DNA from: Prolixibacteraceae bacterium | GTDB taxonomy: Bacteria; Bacteroidota; Bacteroidia; Bacteroidales; Prolixibacteraceae | NCBI GenBank assembly: GCA_003506435.1 | Contig: DOAQ01000010.1 | Coordinates: 62,001 to 126,000 of the forward strand | Direction of reading: 5' to 3' | DNA length: 64,000 nt | Position numbers and translations under genes: made by a program | Shown here: piece by piece, positions 1 to 8,605 of the stretch | Position numbering within the stretch: position 1 is the stretch's first letter | Layout of the letters: each line of letters begins with the position of its first letter | The notes under the pieces: model-generated | What the model was told of the DNA's origin: nothing | Databases searched by the model: none | Seen by the model: the letters and a program-made list of their open reading frames with translations, nothing else

Positions 1-1545
1 TTCGAGCCAGTTGCCAAAACGCCCGGTTCCGGTCGATTGCGGTTTCCAGTTGATGGTATTATTCAATGCGATCAATTTGTCTTTTACCGCGGTGGTACGG
101 ATAAACCACGAATCAAGCGGGTAATACAAAACCGGCTTGTCGGTACGCCAACAATGCGGATAACTGTGTACATGCTTTTCAATTTTGAAAACTTTGTTTT
201 GTGTTTTCAGCATCACGGCAATATCAACATCAACCGTCGGATCGTTTTCCGACAGGCTTTCGTCGTATTCATTTTTCACATATCGTCCGGCAAAAGCAGA
301 ATATGTTTCCTGGTTTACAAAACCGGCAACAAAATCATCCTGCATATTTTCCATCAGGAACAATCGGCCTGATTTATCGACCATCGGTTGCTTTTTGCCT
401 TCCTTGTCAACGACCATCAACGGAACAATTCCATTTTGTTTGGCAACCCGGTCATCATCGGCTCCGAAAGTCGGGGCAATGTGAACAATACCGGTTCCAT
501 CTTCAGTAGTAACAAAATCGCCGGTAATGACACGGAATGCATCGCCGTCGGGTTTTACCCAATCGATGAGTTGCTCGTAGTTGACGCCTTCCAGCTCGGT
601 TCCTTTGTATTCGCCCGAAATCTGGAAAGGTATCTTTTTGTCGCCCGTCTGGTATGCGCCAAAATCGAGCGTTGCATTTTCAGGATTGAAATGGGCGTTT
701 ACAAGTTCTTTGGCAACGACCAAAGTGACCGGAATCCCGGAATACGGATTGTATGTTTTTACTTTTACATAGCTGATTTTCGGCCCTACGCAAAGCGCTG
801 TATTCGACGGCAAAGTCCACGGAGTGGTTGTCCATGCAAGAATGTATAAATCGGTATCGACACCTTCGAAAAGGAATTCAGATTTGGTGTCGCGGATCAC
901 TTTAAACTGAGCGACTGCTGTCGTGTCTTTCACATCGCGGTAACAACCCGGCTGGTTTAGCTCATGCGAACTCAGGCCGGTTCCGGCAGCAGGTGAATAA
1001 GGCTGAATGGTGTATCCTTTGTAAAGCAGTCCTTTGTTGTAAAGCTGCTTCAGCAACCACCAGAGTGTTTCGATGTAACGGTTGTCGTACGTGATGTACG
1101 GGTCGTCCATATTGACCCAGTAGCCCATGCGGCGGGTCAGTTCTTCCCACTCGCGGGTATATTTCATCACCTCCTTGCGGCAGGCAGCATTGTACTCTTC
1201 AACTGTAATTTTTGTACCGATGTCTTCCTTGGTAATTCCCAGCGATTTTTCAACGCTCAGTTCCACAGGCAGGCCGTGCGTGTCCCATCCGGCTTTGCGG
1301 TGAACACGAAAGCCTTTCATGGTTTTGTAGCGGCAGAAAGTATCTTTGATGGCACGCGCCATCACGTGATGAATTCCCGGCATTCCGTTGGCAGAGGGTG
1401 GCCCTTCATAAAAAACAAAAGTTTCATGCCCTTCGCGGGTCCAAATGCTTTTATGAAATGTATCGTCTTCCTCCCATCTTTTCAATACCTCTTTATTGAT
1501 CTGGGATAAATCTAACTGCTTGTATTCGCGGAATTTATCGCTCAT
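1..1545 (-). CDS. ileS: isoleucyl-tRNA synthetase, N-terminal part (runs off left edge)
   Basis: Charges tRNA-Ile with isoleucine in the cytoplasm. About 515 N-terminal residues are present with no stop before the window edge, so roughly half of the usual 1,100-residue enzyme of this phylum is seen. The start at 1545 gives MSDKFREYKQLDLSQI. The class I signature lies near residues 43-55 (GPPSANGMPGIHH, the form of the HIGH motif in the long eukaryote-like IleRS), followed by KAGWDTHGLPVE and the editing domain with TTPWTLPSN. The KMSKS loop is outside the window. A TAnnTTTG-type -7 element sits about 38 bp upstream of the start. The upstream neighbour is transcribed divergently. Identity is certain; only the C-terminus is missing. 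Confidence 0.97.
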   Translation of the reverse strand, partial: MSDKFREYKQLDLSQINKEVLKRWEEDDTFHKSIWTREGHETFVFYEGPPSANGMPGIHHVMARAIKDTFCRYKTMKGFRVHRKAGWDTHGLPVELSVEKSLGITKEDIGTKITVEEYNAACRKEVMKYTREWEELTRRMGYWVNMDDPYITYDNRYIETLWWLLKQLYNKGLLYKGYTIQPYSPAAGTGLSSHELNQPGCYRDVKDTTAVAQFKVIRDTKSEFLFEGVDTDLYILAWTTTPWTLPSNTALCVGPKISYVKVKTYNPYSGIPVTLVVAKELVNAHFNPENATLDFGAYQTGDKKIPFQISGEYKGTELEGVNYEQLIDWVKPDGDAFRVITGDFVTTEDGTGIVHIAPTFGADDDRVAKQNGIVPLMVVDKEGKKQPMVDKSGRLFLMENMQDDFVAGFVNQETYSAFAGRYVKNEYDESLSENDPTVDVDIAVMLKTQNKVFKIEKHVHSYPHCWRTDKPVLYYPLDSWFIRTTAVKDKLIALNNTINWKPQSTGTGRFGNWLE

Positions 1546-1582
1546 CGGAAAATTGATTTTTATGCCTTGATTTTAAAATGTG

Positions 1583-1590
1583 CAAATATA
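1583..1590 (-). promoter_or_regulatory. probable ileS promoter (-7 element)
   Basis: On the minus strand this reads TATATTTG, a perfect match to the Bacteroidota -7 consensus TAnnTTTG, placing the transcription start about 30 nt before the ileS ATG. No clear TTTG is visible at -33, so the call rests on the -7 element and its position. Confidence 0.5.
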
Positions 1591-1787
1591 GAAAAAATTT
1601 AAAAGCCCGGAGATAAAGAATGGGTCCAAGCCTGAAACAGAAACGTCTGATTGTTTTCGAAAAATAAATTTGCCCGGAAATAAATCCTGAAACAAATCGT
1701 TTGTCAGATAATTTCTAAATGCAAGCAACCTTTCCGGCATATATTTAATCTTAGTGATGAAAACAAAAATCAGAAAACAAAATTGAG

Positions 1788-2123
1788 ATGAAAAACCTTT
1801 TGTTATTATTTAGTGTGAGTTTATTTTTGATTGTTAACAGCCAGTCATTTGCAAAAGAAAGACATATCCGGGCAAGTCAAAACCAAGCTCTTATTTCAAC
1901 CGAAAGCGATAATGATCAAGAAACCACCTCAAAAAAACCACACTCAAAAAAGTGGAAAGAGACGGTTATCAAAAAGTGGAATTGCGAAACAAATAGCTGG
2001 GAACCCTATACATCGGAAGAAACCAATCAAAAACCCAAAATGGAAAATTCAACATTGGCTTACACCCATATTTATGTTTGGAATTGCGAGACCAATGGAT
2101 GGGAACAATATGCTGCAAAATAA
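1788..2123 (+). CDS. small secreted protein with two WNCETNxWExY repeats
   Basis: Function not recognised. The 111-residue product starts with a signal peptide (residues 1 to about 22, hydrophobic LLLLFSVSLFLIV core, SFA before the likely cleavage). The mature part is short, lysine- and serine/threonine-rich, and carries two near-identical motifs, WNCETNSWEPY at 64-74 and WNCETNGWEQY at 98-108, 34 residues apart. Each repeat has one cysteine, so an intramolecular disulfide or metal site between repeats is possible (inference). The gene stands alone between divergent ileS and convergent metF, and its stop codon is immediately followed by a strong bidirectional terminator, which supports it being a real transcription unit. 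Confidence 0.75.
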   Translation: MKNLLLLFSVSLFLIVNSQSFAKERHIRASQNQALISTESDNDQETTSKKPHSKKWKETVIKKWNCETNSWEPYTSEETNQKPKMENSTLAYTHIYVWNCETNGWEQYAAK

Positions 2124-2173
2124 CAAACGAAAGGCTTCTCTTCTTTTCCAGAGAAGCCTTTCGTTTGTTTTAA
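2122..2173. terminator. bidirectional terminator between the small secreted protein and metF
   Basis: A 19-bp perfect inverted repeat (2122-2140 with 2151-2169, core AACGAAAGGCTTCTC) with a 10-nt loop, followed by T-rich sequence on the plus strand and preceded by A-rich sequence, between two convergent genes. Confidence 0.9.
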
Positions 2174-2180
2174 AATACAG

Positions 2181-3134
2181 TTAAAATACCGCTTCTACGA
2201 TTTTACGGGTATTATCAGAAACTCCGTAGGTATAAATGTGCAGGCTCGAAATTTTGTTAGCAATCAAATCTTTCGATTGCTGAATAGCCCATTCCGTTCC
2301 AACCTGTTTGGCTGCTGCATCGTCTTTACATTTAGCCAGTTCGTTGGCCAGCTCTACCGGAATATCGATATTGAAAATTTTTGGCAATACCGTCAACTGG
2401 TTCTTCAGATTAATCGGTTTGATGCCCGGAATAATCGGAACGGTGATTCCTATTGCACGACAGCGGGCAACAAAATCGTAATATTTCTGATTATCGAAAA
2501 ACATCTGGGTTACAATGTAATCGGCGCCTGCATCCACTTTCCGCTTCAGGTTTTCCAGGTCGGTTTCAAAATTGGGAGCTTCGAAATGCTTCTCGGGATA
2601 ACCGGCCACGCCAATGCAAAAATCGAGAGGAGCGCTGTTTCTCAAGTCTTCTTCCAGATATTTACCGCTCCGGAGGTTCACAATCTGTTCAACCAGTTCG
2701 TTGGCATTCGAATGTCCGTCGGGATTGGGCTTGAAAACATGATCGGTCTTCTGTCCGTCGCCACGCAAGGCCAGAACATTGTCGATTCCCATGAAATTCA
2801 GGTCGATCAGCACATGCTCGGTTTCACTTTTCGAGAAGCCGCCGCACAAAATATGCGGAATCACCGGAATGTTGTATTTGTGCTGGATGGCCGCAGCAAT
2901 AGCTACTGTTCCCGGACGTTTCCGAACTACCCGTTTTTCGATGGCGCCGTTGGGCAATTCTTTGTAGATCATCTCATCGCGGTGCGTTGTGATGTTGATG
3001 TACTTCGGGTCGAAATCAACTAAACTTTCAACAGTATTATAAATTTTGCTTGCGTCGTTTCCCTTTAAAGGAGGAAGCAATTCGAACGAAAAAATGGGTT
3101 TTTCGCTGTTTTTTATGATGTCTATAACTTTCAT
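2181..3134 (-). CDS. metF: 5,10-methylenetetrahydrofolate reductase
   Basis: Reduces 5,10-methylene-THF to 5-methyl-THF, the methyl donor used by MetH, with FAD. The 317-residue length is normal for MetF. The start at 3134 (MKVIDIIKNSEKPIFSFELLPP) is chosen over an upstream ATG because the FSFELLPP motif is the family N-terminus and because the 13 extra codons are encoded by a low-complexity ACTCATTACTC-type leader repeat. Other family motifs: THRDE near residue 50, HILCGG near 95, ALRGDG near 122, and TQMFFDN near 211. It lies downstream of metH in the same orientation with a small membrane-protein gene between, and ends in a terminator shared with the convergent gene. Confidence 0.95.
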   Translation of the reverse strand: MKVIDIIKNSEKPIFSFELLPPLKGNDASKIYNTVESLVDFDPKYINITTHRDEMIYKELPNGAIEKRVVRKRPGTVAIAAAIQHKYNIPVIPHILCGGFSKSETEHVLIDLNFMGIDNVLALRGDGQKTDHVFKPNPDGHSNANELVEQIVNLRSGKYLEEDLRNSAPLDFCIGVAGYPEKHFEAPNFETDLENLKRKVDAGADYIVTQMFFDNQKYYDFVARCRAIGITVPIIPGIKPINLKNQLTVLPKIFNIDIPVELANELAKCKDDAAAKQVGTEWAIQQSKDLIANKISSLHIYTYGVSDNTRKIVEAVF

Positions 3135-3165
3135 TCGAGTCGTGAGTAATGAGTATTGAGTCGTG
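3135..3165 (-). repeat. ACTCATTACTC-type leader repeat abutting the metF start
   Basis: Minus-strand text is built from ACTCAATACTCATTACTC and ACGACTCG units directly before the metF ATG. A clearly related string precedes the start codon of the flavin reductase at 29736, 26 kb away. Confidence 0.6.
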
Positions 3166-3173
3166 AGACCCAA

Positions 3174-3371
3174 TTATTTAAAAATATTTTCAATTTTCTT
3201 TTGTGCCTTATTGGCTTCGCGCTGAATCTGTTTTTCCACCGAATTGTTAAAGTGAAAGATCATATCAAGTACAAACATAACAGCCATTCCCAAAAGAAAA
3301 AAGACGAATGCGTTTTTAAATGATTTTTTCATAATTATTTTATCTTTTTTACTGAAAATTTTCATCTTCAT
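3174..3371 (-). CDS. small single-pass membrane protein
   Basis: A 65-residue product of unknown function. One hydrophobic segment (FVFFLLGMAVMFVLDMIF, about residues 22-39) is followed by a charged amphipathic tail (VEKQIQREANKAQKKIENIFK) that looks helical. The second ATG (at 3332, MKKSFKNAF) would give a 52-residue form and looks more like a natural membrane-protein start; the longer start at 3371 is kept because it lies a sensible distance from a possible promoter embedded in the metH terminator. It sits between metH and metF in the same orientation, 39 bp before the metF start. The position suggests co-transcription with metF, not a role in methionine synthesis. Confidence 0.6.
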   Translation of the reverse strand: MKMKIFSKKDKIIMKKSFKNAFVFFLLGMAVMFVLDMIFHFNNSVEKQIQREANKAQKKIENIFK

Positions 3372-3396
3372 TTTAGATTTTCAAGGTACACAAAGC

Positions 3397-3447
3397 AAAA
3401 ATACATTGAAATTCTAAAGTTTGATTTTAGATTTTCAATGTATTTTT
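3397..3447 (-). terminator. terminator after metH
   Basis: A near-perfect 22-bp inverted repeat (arms 3397-3418 and 3426-3447, core AATACATTGAAA) with a short loop and a T-rich 3' side in the minus direction. It would separate the metH operon from the small membrane protein and metF. The 3' side also contains TATTTTTG (minus strand, 3396-3403), a possible -7 element for the downstream genes. Confidence 0.75.
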
Positions 3448-3472
3448 CCTGTCAGAACTTTAATTTTAAAAG

Positions 3473-6400
3473 TCACACTCCTTTATAATTCAAGTTCACC
3501 GGCAAAAATTTCTCGATGGTCTCCACCGAAACACCTTTTCTCTGGGCATAGTCTTCCACCTGATCGCGCGACACTTTGGAAACGTCGAAATACCGCGATT
3601 CGGGATGGGCAAAATACAGCCCGCTTACCGATGCGGTCGGATACATCGCGAAATGTTCGGTTAACGTGATGCCTATTTCCTGCGCCTTCAGAATATTAAA
3701 AAGATTTCCTTTCTCATGATGCTCAGGACAGGCCGGATAACCCAGCGCCGGGCGGATTCCCTGGTATTTAACCCGCAGTATTTCTTCGTGCGAAAGGTTT
3801 TCATCAGGTGCATAGCCCCAGTATTCCTTGCGCACCAGCAGGTGCAACAGTTCGGCAAAAGCTTCCGACAGGCGGTCGGCAATAGCCTCGATCATGATTG
3901 CTTTATAATCATCGTGGTCGGCTTTGTAATATGCAATCCATTTTTCGATACCAATACCGGCAGTTGTTGCAAAAGCACCGCAATAGTCGGTCAGACCGGT
4001 TTCGGCAGGCGCAACAAAGTCAGCCAAACAGGTATTCGGGGTACCATCTTTTTTCAGTTCCTGCTGACGAAGCTGGTAAAAACGGCCAATTTCTTTGGTT
4101 TTTCCTTCATCTTCGAATAGTACAATATCATCACCATCGGCATGAGCCGGCCAGATGCCAACAATACCGTTTGCCTGCAACATTTTCTTTTCGATGATCT
4201 CATCGAGCATCGCGTTGGCATCGGCAAACAATTTTCGGGCTTCTTCTCCCTGCTTCGGATCATCGAGAATTCCGGGGAAAGAGCCGCGCAGCTCCCATGC
4301 AAAAAAGAAAAAGCTCCAGTCGATGTATTTTCGCAATTCAGCAATCGGAAAATCGATCAGTTGTTTTATTCCGGTGAATTTGGGTTTGTATATCGGCGAA
4401 TTTTTCCAATCGATTTTCTCCTTGTTTTTGCGGGCTTCTTCCAACGAAATATATTCTCTTCGTTTTCGTTGTCCCTGAAATTCACGGATATCGGCATATT
4501 CTTCTTTCAGTTCCCGAACAAAATCCGGGTTTTTGGCAATCAGGTTCGAAACCACTCCCACCGAACGCGAAGCATCTTTCACATGCACTACCGGAAAATC
4601 GTATTCCGGTTCAATTTTTACTGCCGTGTGTATTTTCGAAGTGGTTGCGCCGCCAATCAGCAACGGAATTTCAAAATTCTGCCGTTTCATTTCGCGGGCC
4701 ACATTCGCCATTTCTTCCAGCGATGGGGTGATTAGTCCGCTCAATCCGATGATGTCCACATTTTCTTCCCGTGCTCTTCGCAGAATGGTTTCGGTAGGGA
4801 CCATCACGCCCAGATCGATCACATCGTAGTTATTGCAACCCAGCACTACGCCGACAATATTTTTACCGATGTCGTGCACATCGCCTTTCACCGTTGCCAT
4901 CAGCACTTTTTTGCGGGCTTCGGCTTTAATATTGTTTTTGCGTTTGTCTTCCTCGATGTAGGGCAATAAAAAGGCCACCGATTTTTTCATCACACGGGCC
5001 GATTTTATCACCTGCGGAAGAAACATTTTCCCATCCCCAAACAGGTCGCCCACCACGTTCATCCCGTCCATCAGCGGCCCTTCGATGATATTCAGCGCCG
5101 GTGAATATTTCTGAACCGCCTCTGCCAGATCTTCGTCAACAAAATCGGCAATTCCCTTTACCAAAGCATGTTCGAGCCGTTTTTCGAGAGGCAGTTCGCG
5201 CCATTCGTTTTTCTTTTCCTCTTTTCCTCCCTGATCTTTTACGGTTAGTGAAAATTCAAGTAACTCTTCCGTTGCTTCCGGCTTTTTATTCAGTACCAGA
5301 TTTTCTGTTTTTTCCAGAAGATCTTTCGGAATTTCGTCGTAAATCTGCAACATGCCTGGGTTCACAATGCCCATATCCAGTCCGGCTCTGATCGCATGGA
5401 ACAGGAATACTGAATGGATGGCCTCGCGAACTACGTTATTGCCGCGAAACGAGAACGACACGTTACTGATGCCCCCGCTGGTTTTCGCGTAGGGCAGGTT
5501 TTCTTTTATCCAGCGAACAGAATTAATAAAATCGACCGCATAGTTGTTGTGTTCCTCAATGCCGGTACCAATGGTCAGCACGTTGGTGTCAAAAATTATA
5601 TCCTGCGGAGGAAAATGAATTTCGTCAACCAGAATATGGTACGCCCGTTCGGCAATTTCGATACGCCGTTGGAATGAATCGGCCTGCCCTGTTTCGTCGA
5701 AAGCCATTACTACGGCAGCAGCTCCGTAGCGTTTTATTTTGGTCGCCTGTTCCCTGAATTTATCCTCTCCTTCTTTTAAGCTGATGGAATTCACAATGGT
5801 TTTCCCCTGCAAACATTTCAGTCCGGCTTCGATTACTTCCCATTTCGAGGAGTCGATCATCACCGGTAGTTTGGCAATATCAGGTTCGCCCATCAGCAAA
5901 TTAAGGAAGGTGACCATTTCTTTTTTGGCATCAAGCATGGCATCATCCATGTTCACGTCGATTACCTGCGCACCGTTTTCCACCTGATCGCGGGCAATGG
6001 CCAGCGCTTCTTCGTATTTTCCGTCAACAATCAGCCGTGCAAATTTCTTCGAACCGGCCACGTTGCAGCGTTCGCCAATATTTACAAAGTTGGTTTCCGC
6101 AGTCATCACCATCGGTTCCAAGCCGCTCAAACGGGTAAGGTGGTCGGCATGATTAATCGCATGTGGCGTTGATTGATGCGCTATTTCAGCAAAAGCATGA
6201 ATATGTTCGGGAGTGGTACCGCAGCAGCCACCCACAATATTTACAAACCGGTTGTCGAGGAAGTCTTTTATTTCCCCGGCCATCTCGTGCGGCGTTTCGT
6301 CGTATTCACCAAACTGGTTCGGAAGACCCGCATTTGGATAAGCGCTCACGTAAAACGGCGCTTTCTTTGCCAGTTCCTTCAGATACGGGCGCAATTCCTT

Positions 6401-7141
6401 TGCGCCCAGCGAACAGTTCAGGCCAATACTGAGCAAATCGATATGCGATACCGAGGTAAGAAATGCTTCGAGCGTTTGCCCCGACAAAGTGCGCCCGCTG
6501 GCATCGGTTATCGTTCCTGAAACCATCACCGGCAATTTAATGCCCTTTTCCTCCAGTGTTTCTTCGATTGCAAACAAGGCTGCTTTGGCATTCAGCGTAT
6601 CGAAAATGGTTTCCACCAAAATTAGGTCGATTCCACCGTCGAGCAGGCCTTCCAGTTGTTCGCGATAAGCCGTTTTTACTTCGTCGAACGAAACAGCGCG
6701 GTAACCCGGATCGTTCACGTCGGGCGACAGCGAGAGGGTTTTGTTCATCGGCCCCATTGCACCGGCCACAAAACGAGGCTTCGATGGATTTTTCGCAGTG
6801 AACTCAGCCGCCACCTTCGAGGCAATTTCAGCCGAGCGCTTATTCATTTCGTACACCCATTTGCCCATTTGGTAATCGGCCTGCGAAATGGCATTTGCAT
6901 TGAAGGTATTCGTCTCAATAATATCGGAACCGGCCTCCAGAAATGCCGCATGAATTTTCCGGATCACTTCCGGTTTGGTAACCGAAAGCAGATCGTTGTT
7001 GCCCTTTAAATCCTGGGGAAAGTCAACAAACCGGGTTCCCCGGAAATCGGCTTCGGTCAGATTTTCTTTCTGGATCATGGTTCCCATGGCCCCATCGAGT
7101 ACCAACACGCGGTTCTCAAGTTCTTTTCGTATGTCTTTCAT
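3473..7141 (-). CDS. metH: cobalamin-dependent methionine synthase
   Basis: Transfers the methyl group of 5-methyl-THF to homocysteine through cobalamin. At 1,222 residues it is full length with all four modules: homocysteine-binding barrel (1-325) with zinc ligands C243, C306 and C307; pterin-binding barrel (about 350-615); cap and cobalamin-binding domains with DVHDIG at 754-759, where H756 is the lower cobalt ligand; and the C-terminal reactivation domain (about 890-1222) with RPALGYPACPEH. It follows the UPF0280 gene with a 92-bp spacer containing a GC-rich palindrome and ends in a strong terminator. No cobalamin riboswitch is visible directly upstream; the likely control is the SAM riboswitch at the head of the operon. 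Confidence 0.98.
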   Translation of the reverse strand: MKDIRKELENRVLVLDGAMGTMIQKENLTEADFRGTRFVDFPQDLKGNNDLLSVTKPEVIRKIHAAFLEAGSDIIETNTFNANAISQADYQMGKWVYEMNKRSAEIASKVAAEFTAKNPSKPRFVAGAMGPMNKTLSLSPDVNDPGYRAVSFDEVKTAYREQLEGLLDGGIDLILVETIFDTLNAKAALFAIEETLEEKGIKLPVMVSGTITDASGRTLSGQTLEAFLTSVSHIDLLSIGLNCSLGAKELRPYLKELAKKAPFYVSAYPNAGLPNQFGEYDETPHEMAGEIKDFLDNRFVNIVGGCCGTTPEHIHAFAEIAHQSTPHAINHADHLTRLSGLEPMVMTAETNFVNIGERCNVAGSKKFARLIVDGKYEEALAIARDQVENGAQVIDVNMDDAMLDAKKEMVTFLNLLMGEPDIAKLPVMIDSSKWEVIEAGLKCLQGKTIVNSISLKEGEDKFREQATKIKRYGAAAVVMAFDETGQADSFQRRIEIAERAYHILVDEIHFPPQDIIFDTNVLTIGTGIEEHNNYAVDFINSVRWIKENLPYAKTSGGISNVSFSFRGNNVVREAIHSVFLFHAIRAGLDMGIVNPGMLQIYDEIPKDLLEKTENLVLNKKPEATEELLEFSLTVKDQGGKEEKKNEWRELPLEKRLEHALVKGIADFVDEDLAEAVQKYSPALNIIEGPLMDGMNVVGDLFGDGKMFLPQVIKSARVMKKSVAFLLPYIEEDKRKNNIKAEARKKVLMATVKGDVHDIGKNIVGVVLGCNNYDVIDLGVMVPTETILRRAREENVDIIGLSGLITPSLEEMANVAREMKRQNFEIPLLIGGATTSKIHTAVKIEPEYDFPVVHVKDASRSVGVVSNLIAKNPDFVRELKEEYADIREFQGQRKRREYISLEEARKNKEKIDWKNSPIYKPKFTGIKQLIDFPIAELRKYIDWSFFFFAWELRGSFPGILDDPKQGEEARKLFADANAMLDEIIEKKMLQANGIVGIWPAHADGDDIVLFEDEGKTKEIGRFYQLRQQELKKDGTPNTCLADFVAPAETGLTDYCGAFATTAGIGIEKWIAYYKADHDDYKAIMIEAIADRLSEAFAELLHLLVRKEYWGYAPDENLSHEEILRVKYQGIRPALGYPACPEHHEKGNLFNILKAQEIGITLTEHFAMYPTASVSGLYFAHPESRYFDVSKVSRDQVEDYAQRKGVSVETIEKFLPVNLNYKGV

Positions 7142-7162
7142 AGTATTAAGCCCCCATCCTAA

Positions 7163-7183
7163 CCTTCCCCCAAAAGGGGAAGG
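7163..7183. repeat. GC-rich palindromic repeat, copy 1
   Basis: CCTTCCCC/GGGGAAGG inverted repeat in the spacer between the UPF0280 gene and metH. It belongs to a set of five related C-rich/G-rich palindromes between 7.1 and 9.9 kb. Confidence 0.7.
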
Positions 7184-7233
7184 AATTGGGCTTTCCTTTA
7201 TTTACAAGTTATTACATATAATAAGCTCCCACT

Positions 7234-8088
7234 CTATCCGATCTCCTTTCCCTTTGGGTAAGGCCGGGATGGGGCCACTAATTTCATTTCAAAATTGCTT
7301 CGTATTCCCAGTTTATCCTGACAAATCGCAACGACAGACAGGATTTCGGGAAACTGCTCACTCGTTTCAGCAACCGTTTGCACATCGCCGGGTGTTTTTA
7401 CCTGATTCGCAAGTGCGGTTGCAAAGGCATCGGCAATGGCGGTACTTTTGCAGGCGACCATCACGGCGTCGGCTATACCAAAACTCAGCGACGGGCCAAC
7501 CGTTCCGGATGAAGTGCAAACTCCGAGCGGCGTTTCCTGTGCCGGAATTTCAATCCCGATTTTTTCAGATAAAACTGAATTTCCGGCAAAAATTGAAAGC
7601 AGCAACGGTTTTTCCAGTTTCAGAAAGATATCTCCTCCGTTTTCTATTACCAGTTCTTTTATCCCGAAATCACGAAGCAGGATTTTTCCAATTTCTTCAG
7701 AGAACGCTCCGGCCACTGCGGCCATTGGGCCAACTCCGGCTTTTTTTCCGGCTTCAGCCAGTATGTTAACAATCTCAGGCGCATCGGGTTTGGTATCAAG
7801 CGGAATTAATGTCCTGCCATACTCCGGATCAACAAGAAAATAGTGTTCCAATTGATGCCTCAATGTTTTTACCGTTTCGAAAGCCACCGTTTCCATTTCC
7901 GGATGAAAAGATTCCGGATCGACGCCAATCCACAAATCGCTGTCTTTGTAATTCACAACAAACGAACGAAATCGCTGCGATGAAAACCGGGTACGATAGG
8001 TACGAGCCTGAATACTGGCCTCCCCCGGCCCCTCCCAAGGAGGGGAGTTTTTGGCTTTCCTATCTTTCATTGTGTTATCTTTTTTCAA
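7234..8088 (-). CDS. UPF0280 (COG2122) ApbE-like protein, sulfide assimilation/homocysteine synthesis
   Basis: The 284-residue protein matches the UPF0280 family, distantly related to the flavin transferase ApbE. Family-type stretches are YRTRFSSQRFRSFVVNYKDSD near residue 31, AGVGPMAAVAGAFSEEIG near 117, ENGGDIFLK near 148, GVCTSSGTVGPSLSFG near 188 and ADAVMVACKSTAIADAFATALAN near 205. The Methanosarcina member (MA1715) helps sulfide assimilation, and family members sit with COG1900 and NIL-ferredoxin genes, as here. Odd: both ends are encoded by the local GC-rich repeat (SPPWEGPGEA near the N-terminus, RPYPKGKEIG at the C-terminus). No ATG exists between codon 7 and the conserved region, so translation must begin at 8088 or 8070 and read the repeat. 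A direct enzymatic role is not proven. Confidence 0.85.
   Translation of the reverse strand: MKKDNTMKDRKAKNSPPWEGPGEASIQARTYRTRFSSQRFRSFVVNYKDSDLWIGVDPESFHPEMETVAFETVKTLRHQLEHYFLVDPEYGRTLIPLDTKPDAPEIVNILAEAGKKAGVGPMAAVAGAFSEEIGKILLRDFGIKELVIENGGDIFLKLEKPLLLSIFAGNSVLSEKIGIEIPAQETPLGVCTSSGTVGPSLSFGIADAVMVACKSTAIADAFATALANQVKTPGDVQTVAETSEQFPEILSVVAICQDKLGIRSNFEMKLVAPSRPYPKGKEIG
7245..7276. repeat. GC-rich palindromic repeat, copy 2 (inside the UPF0280 C-terminus)
   Basis: Plus-strand CCTTTCCCTTTGGGTAAGG followed by GGCCGGGATGGGGCC. It encodes the last residues of the UPF0280 product (RPYPKGKEIG), beyond the part expected from the family. Confidence 0.65.
8018..8048. repeat. GC-rich palindromic repeat, copy 3 (inside the UPF0280 N-terminus)
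   Basis: Plus-strand CCTCCCCCGGCCCCTCCC then AAGGAGGGGAG, an imperfect palindrome. Translated on the minus strand as SPPWEGPGEA, upstream of the first family-conserved residues of the UPF0280 protein. Confidence 0.7.
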
Positions 8089-8149
8089 ATCGTATTGAAA
8101 AAATTATCAAGCAATCTATAAAATGCACCATTCATTGATTTTTTTATCG

Positions 8150-8191
8150 GCCTGGCCTCTCCCTTTCGGGGAGAGGTTTGGAGAGGGGCCT
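8150..8191. repeat. GC-rich palindromic repeat, copy 4
   Basis: CCTCTCCC-TTTC-GGGGAGAGG hairpin followed by GGAGAGGGGCCTCT, lying in the 103-bp spacer between the NIL-ferredoxin stop codon and the UPF0280 start. Confidence 0.7.
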
Positions 8192-8605
8192 CTATTCTCT
8201 GAAGTCAATGGCAAACAAATTTAACGGACAAGCCGGTACACAGAGTTCACACACGATACATTTGTCGGGATCGAATTTAAGCTCCCAGTTTTTGGGGTCC
8301 ATCACCAACGCCCCGGTAAAACATACTGCCGTGCAGTTTCCGCAGTTTATGCAACGTTCCTGTTTCCAGTGTATCTTTTTATCGAGCGGCTCGCACGAAA
8401 CCTGGTTGTCTTCAAGATACTGAATGCCCAGTTTCAAATTCTCCTTGGTGCCTTCCAGTTCAAGTACCAGACTTCCGGTTTTTCCCGGGCGCACTTCCGC
8501 CTTTAAAATATTGATGCGGATATCATAATCTCTCACCAAATGGTAACTGAGTGGTTTATCGCCACTTTGCGGCGGAAATTTCAGAATATAGCGTTTCTTT
8601 CTCAT
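8192..8605 (-). CDS. NIL-domain plus 2x[4Fe-4S] ferredoxin of the homocysteine synthesis pathway
   Basis: The 137-residue protein has an N-terminal NIL domain (about residues 5-75, an ACT-like ligand-binding fold) and two tandem ferredoxin clusters: C85/C88/C91/C95 and C116/C119/C122/C126. This two-part architecture is that of MA1822, which works with the COG1900 protein MA1821 to make homocysteine from aspartate semialdehyde and sulfide in methanogens. Here it is translationally coupled to the COG1900 gene by an ATGA overlap at 8602-8605, the arrangement expected for partners. Probable role: delivers electrons, or a persulfide sulfur, to the COG1900 protein (inference from family). Cytoplasmic; no signal peptide. 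Confidence 0.9.
   Translation of the reverse strand: MRKKRYILKFPPQSGDKPLSYHLVRDYDIRINILKAEVRPGKTGSLVLELEGTKENLKLGIQYLEDNQVSCEPLDKKIHWKQERCINCGNCTAVCFTGALVMDPKNWELKFDPDKCIVCELCVPACPLNLFAIDFRE

Noticed and set aside
2238..3023. A 261-codon open frame on the plus strand
   Set aside because: It is antisense to metF; its protein shows no family features, while the opposite strand gives a full-length MetF.
7142..7233. Cobalamin riboswitch before metH
   Set aside because: The 92-bp spacer is too short and holds only a GC-rich palindrome; no B12-box sequence is seen.
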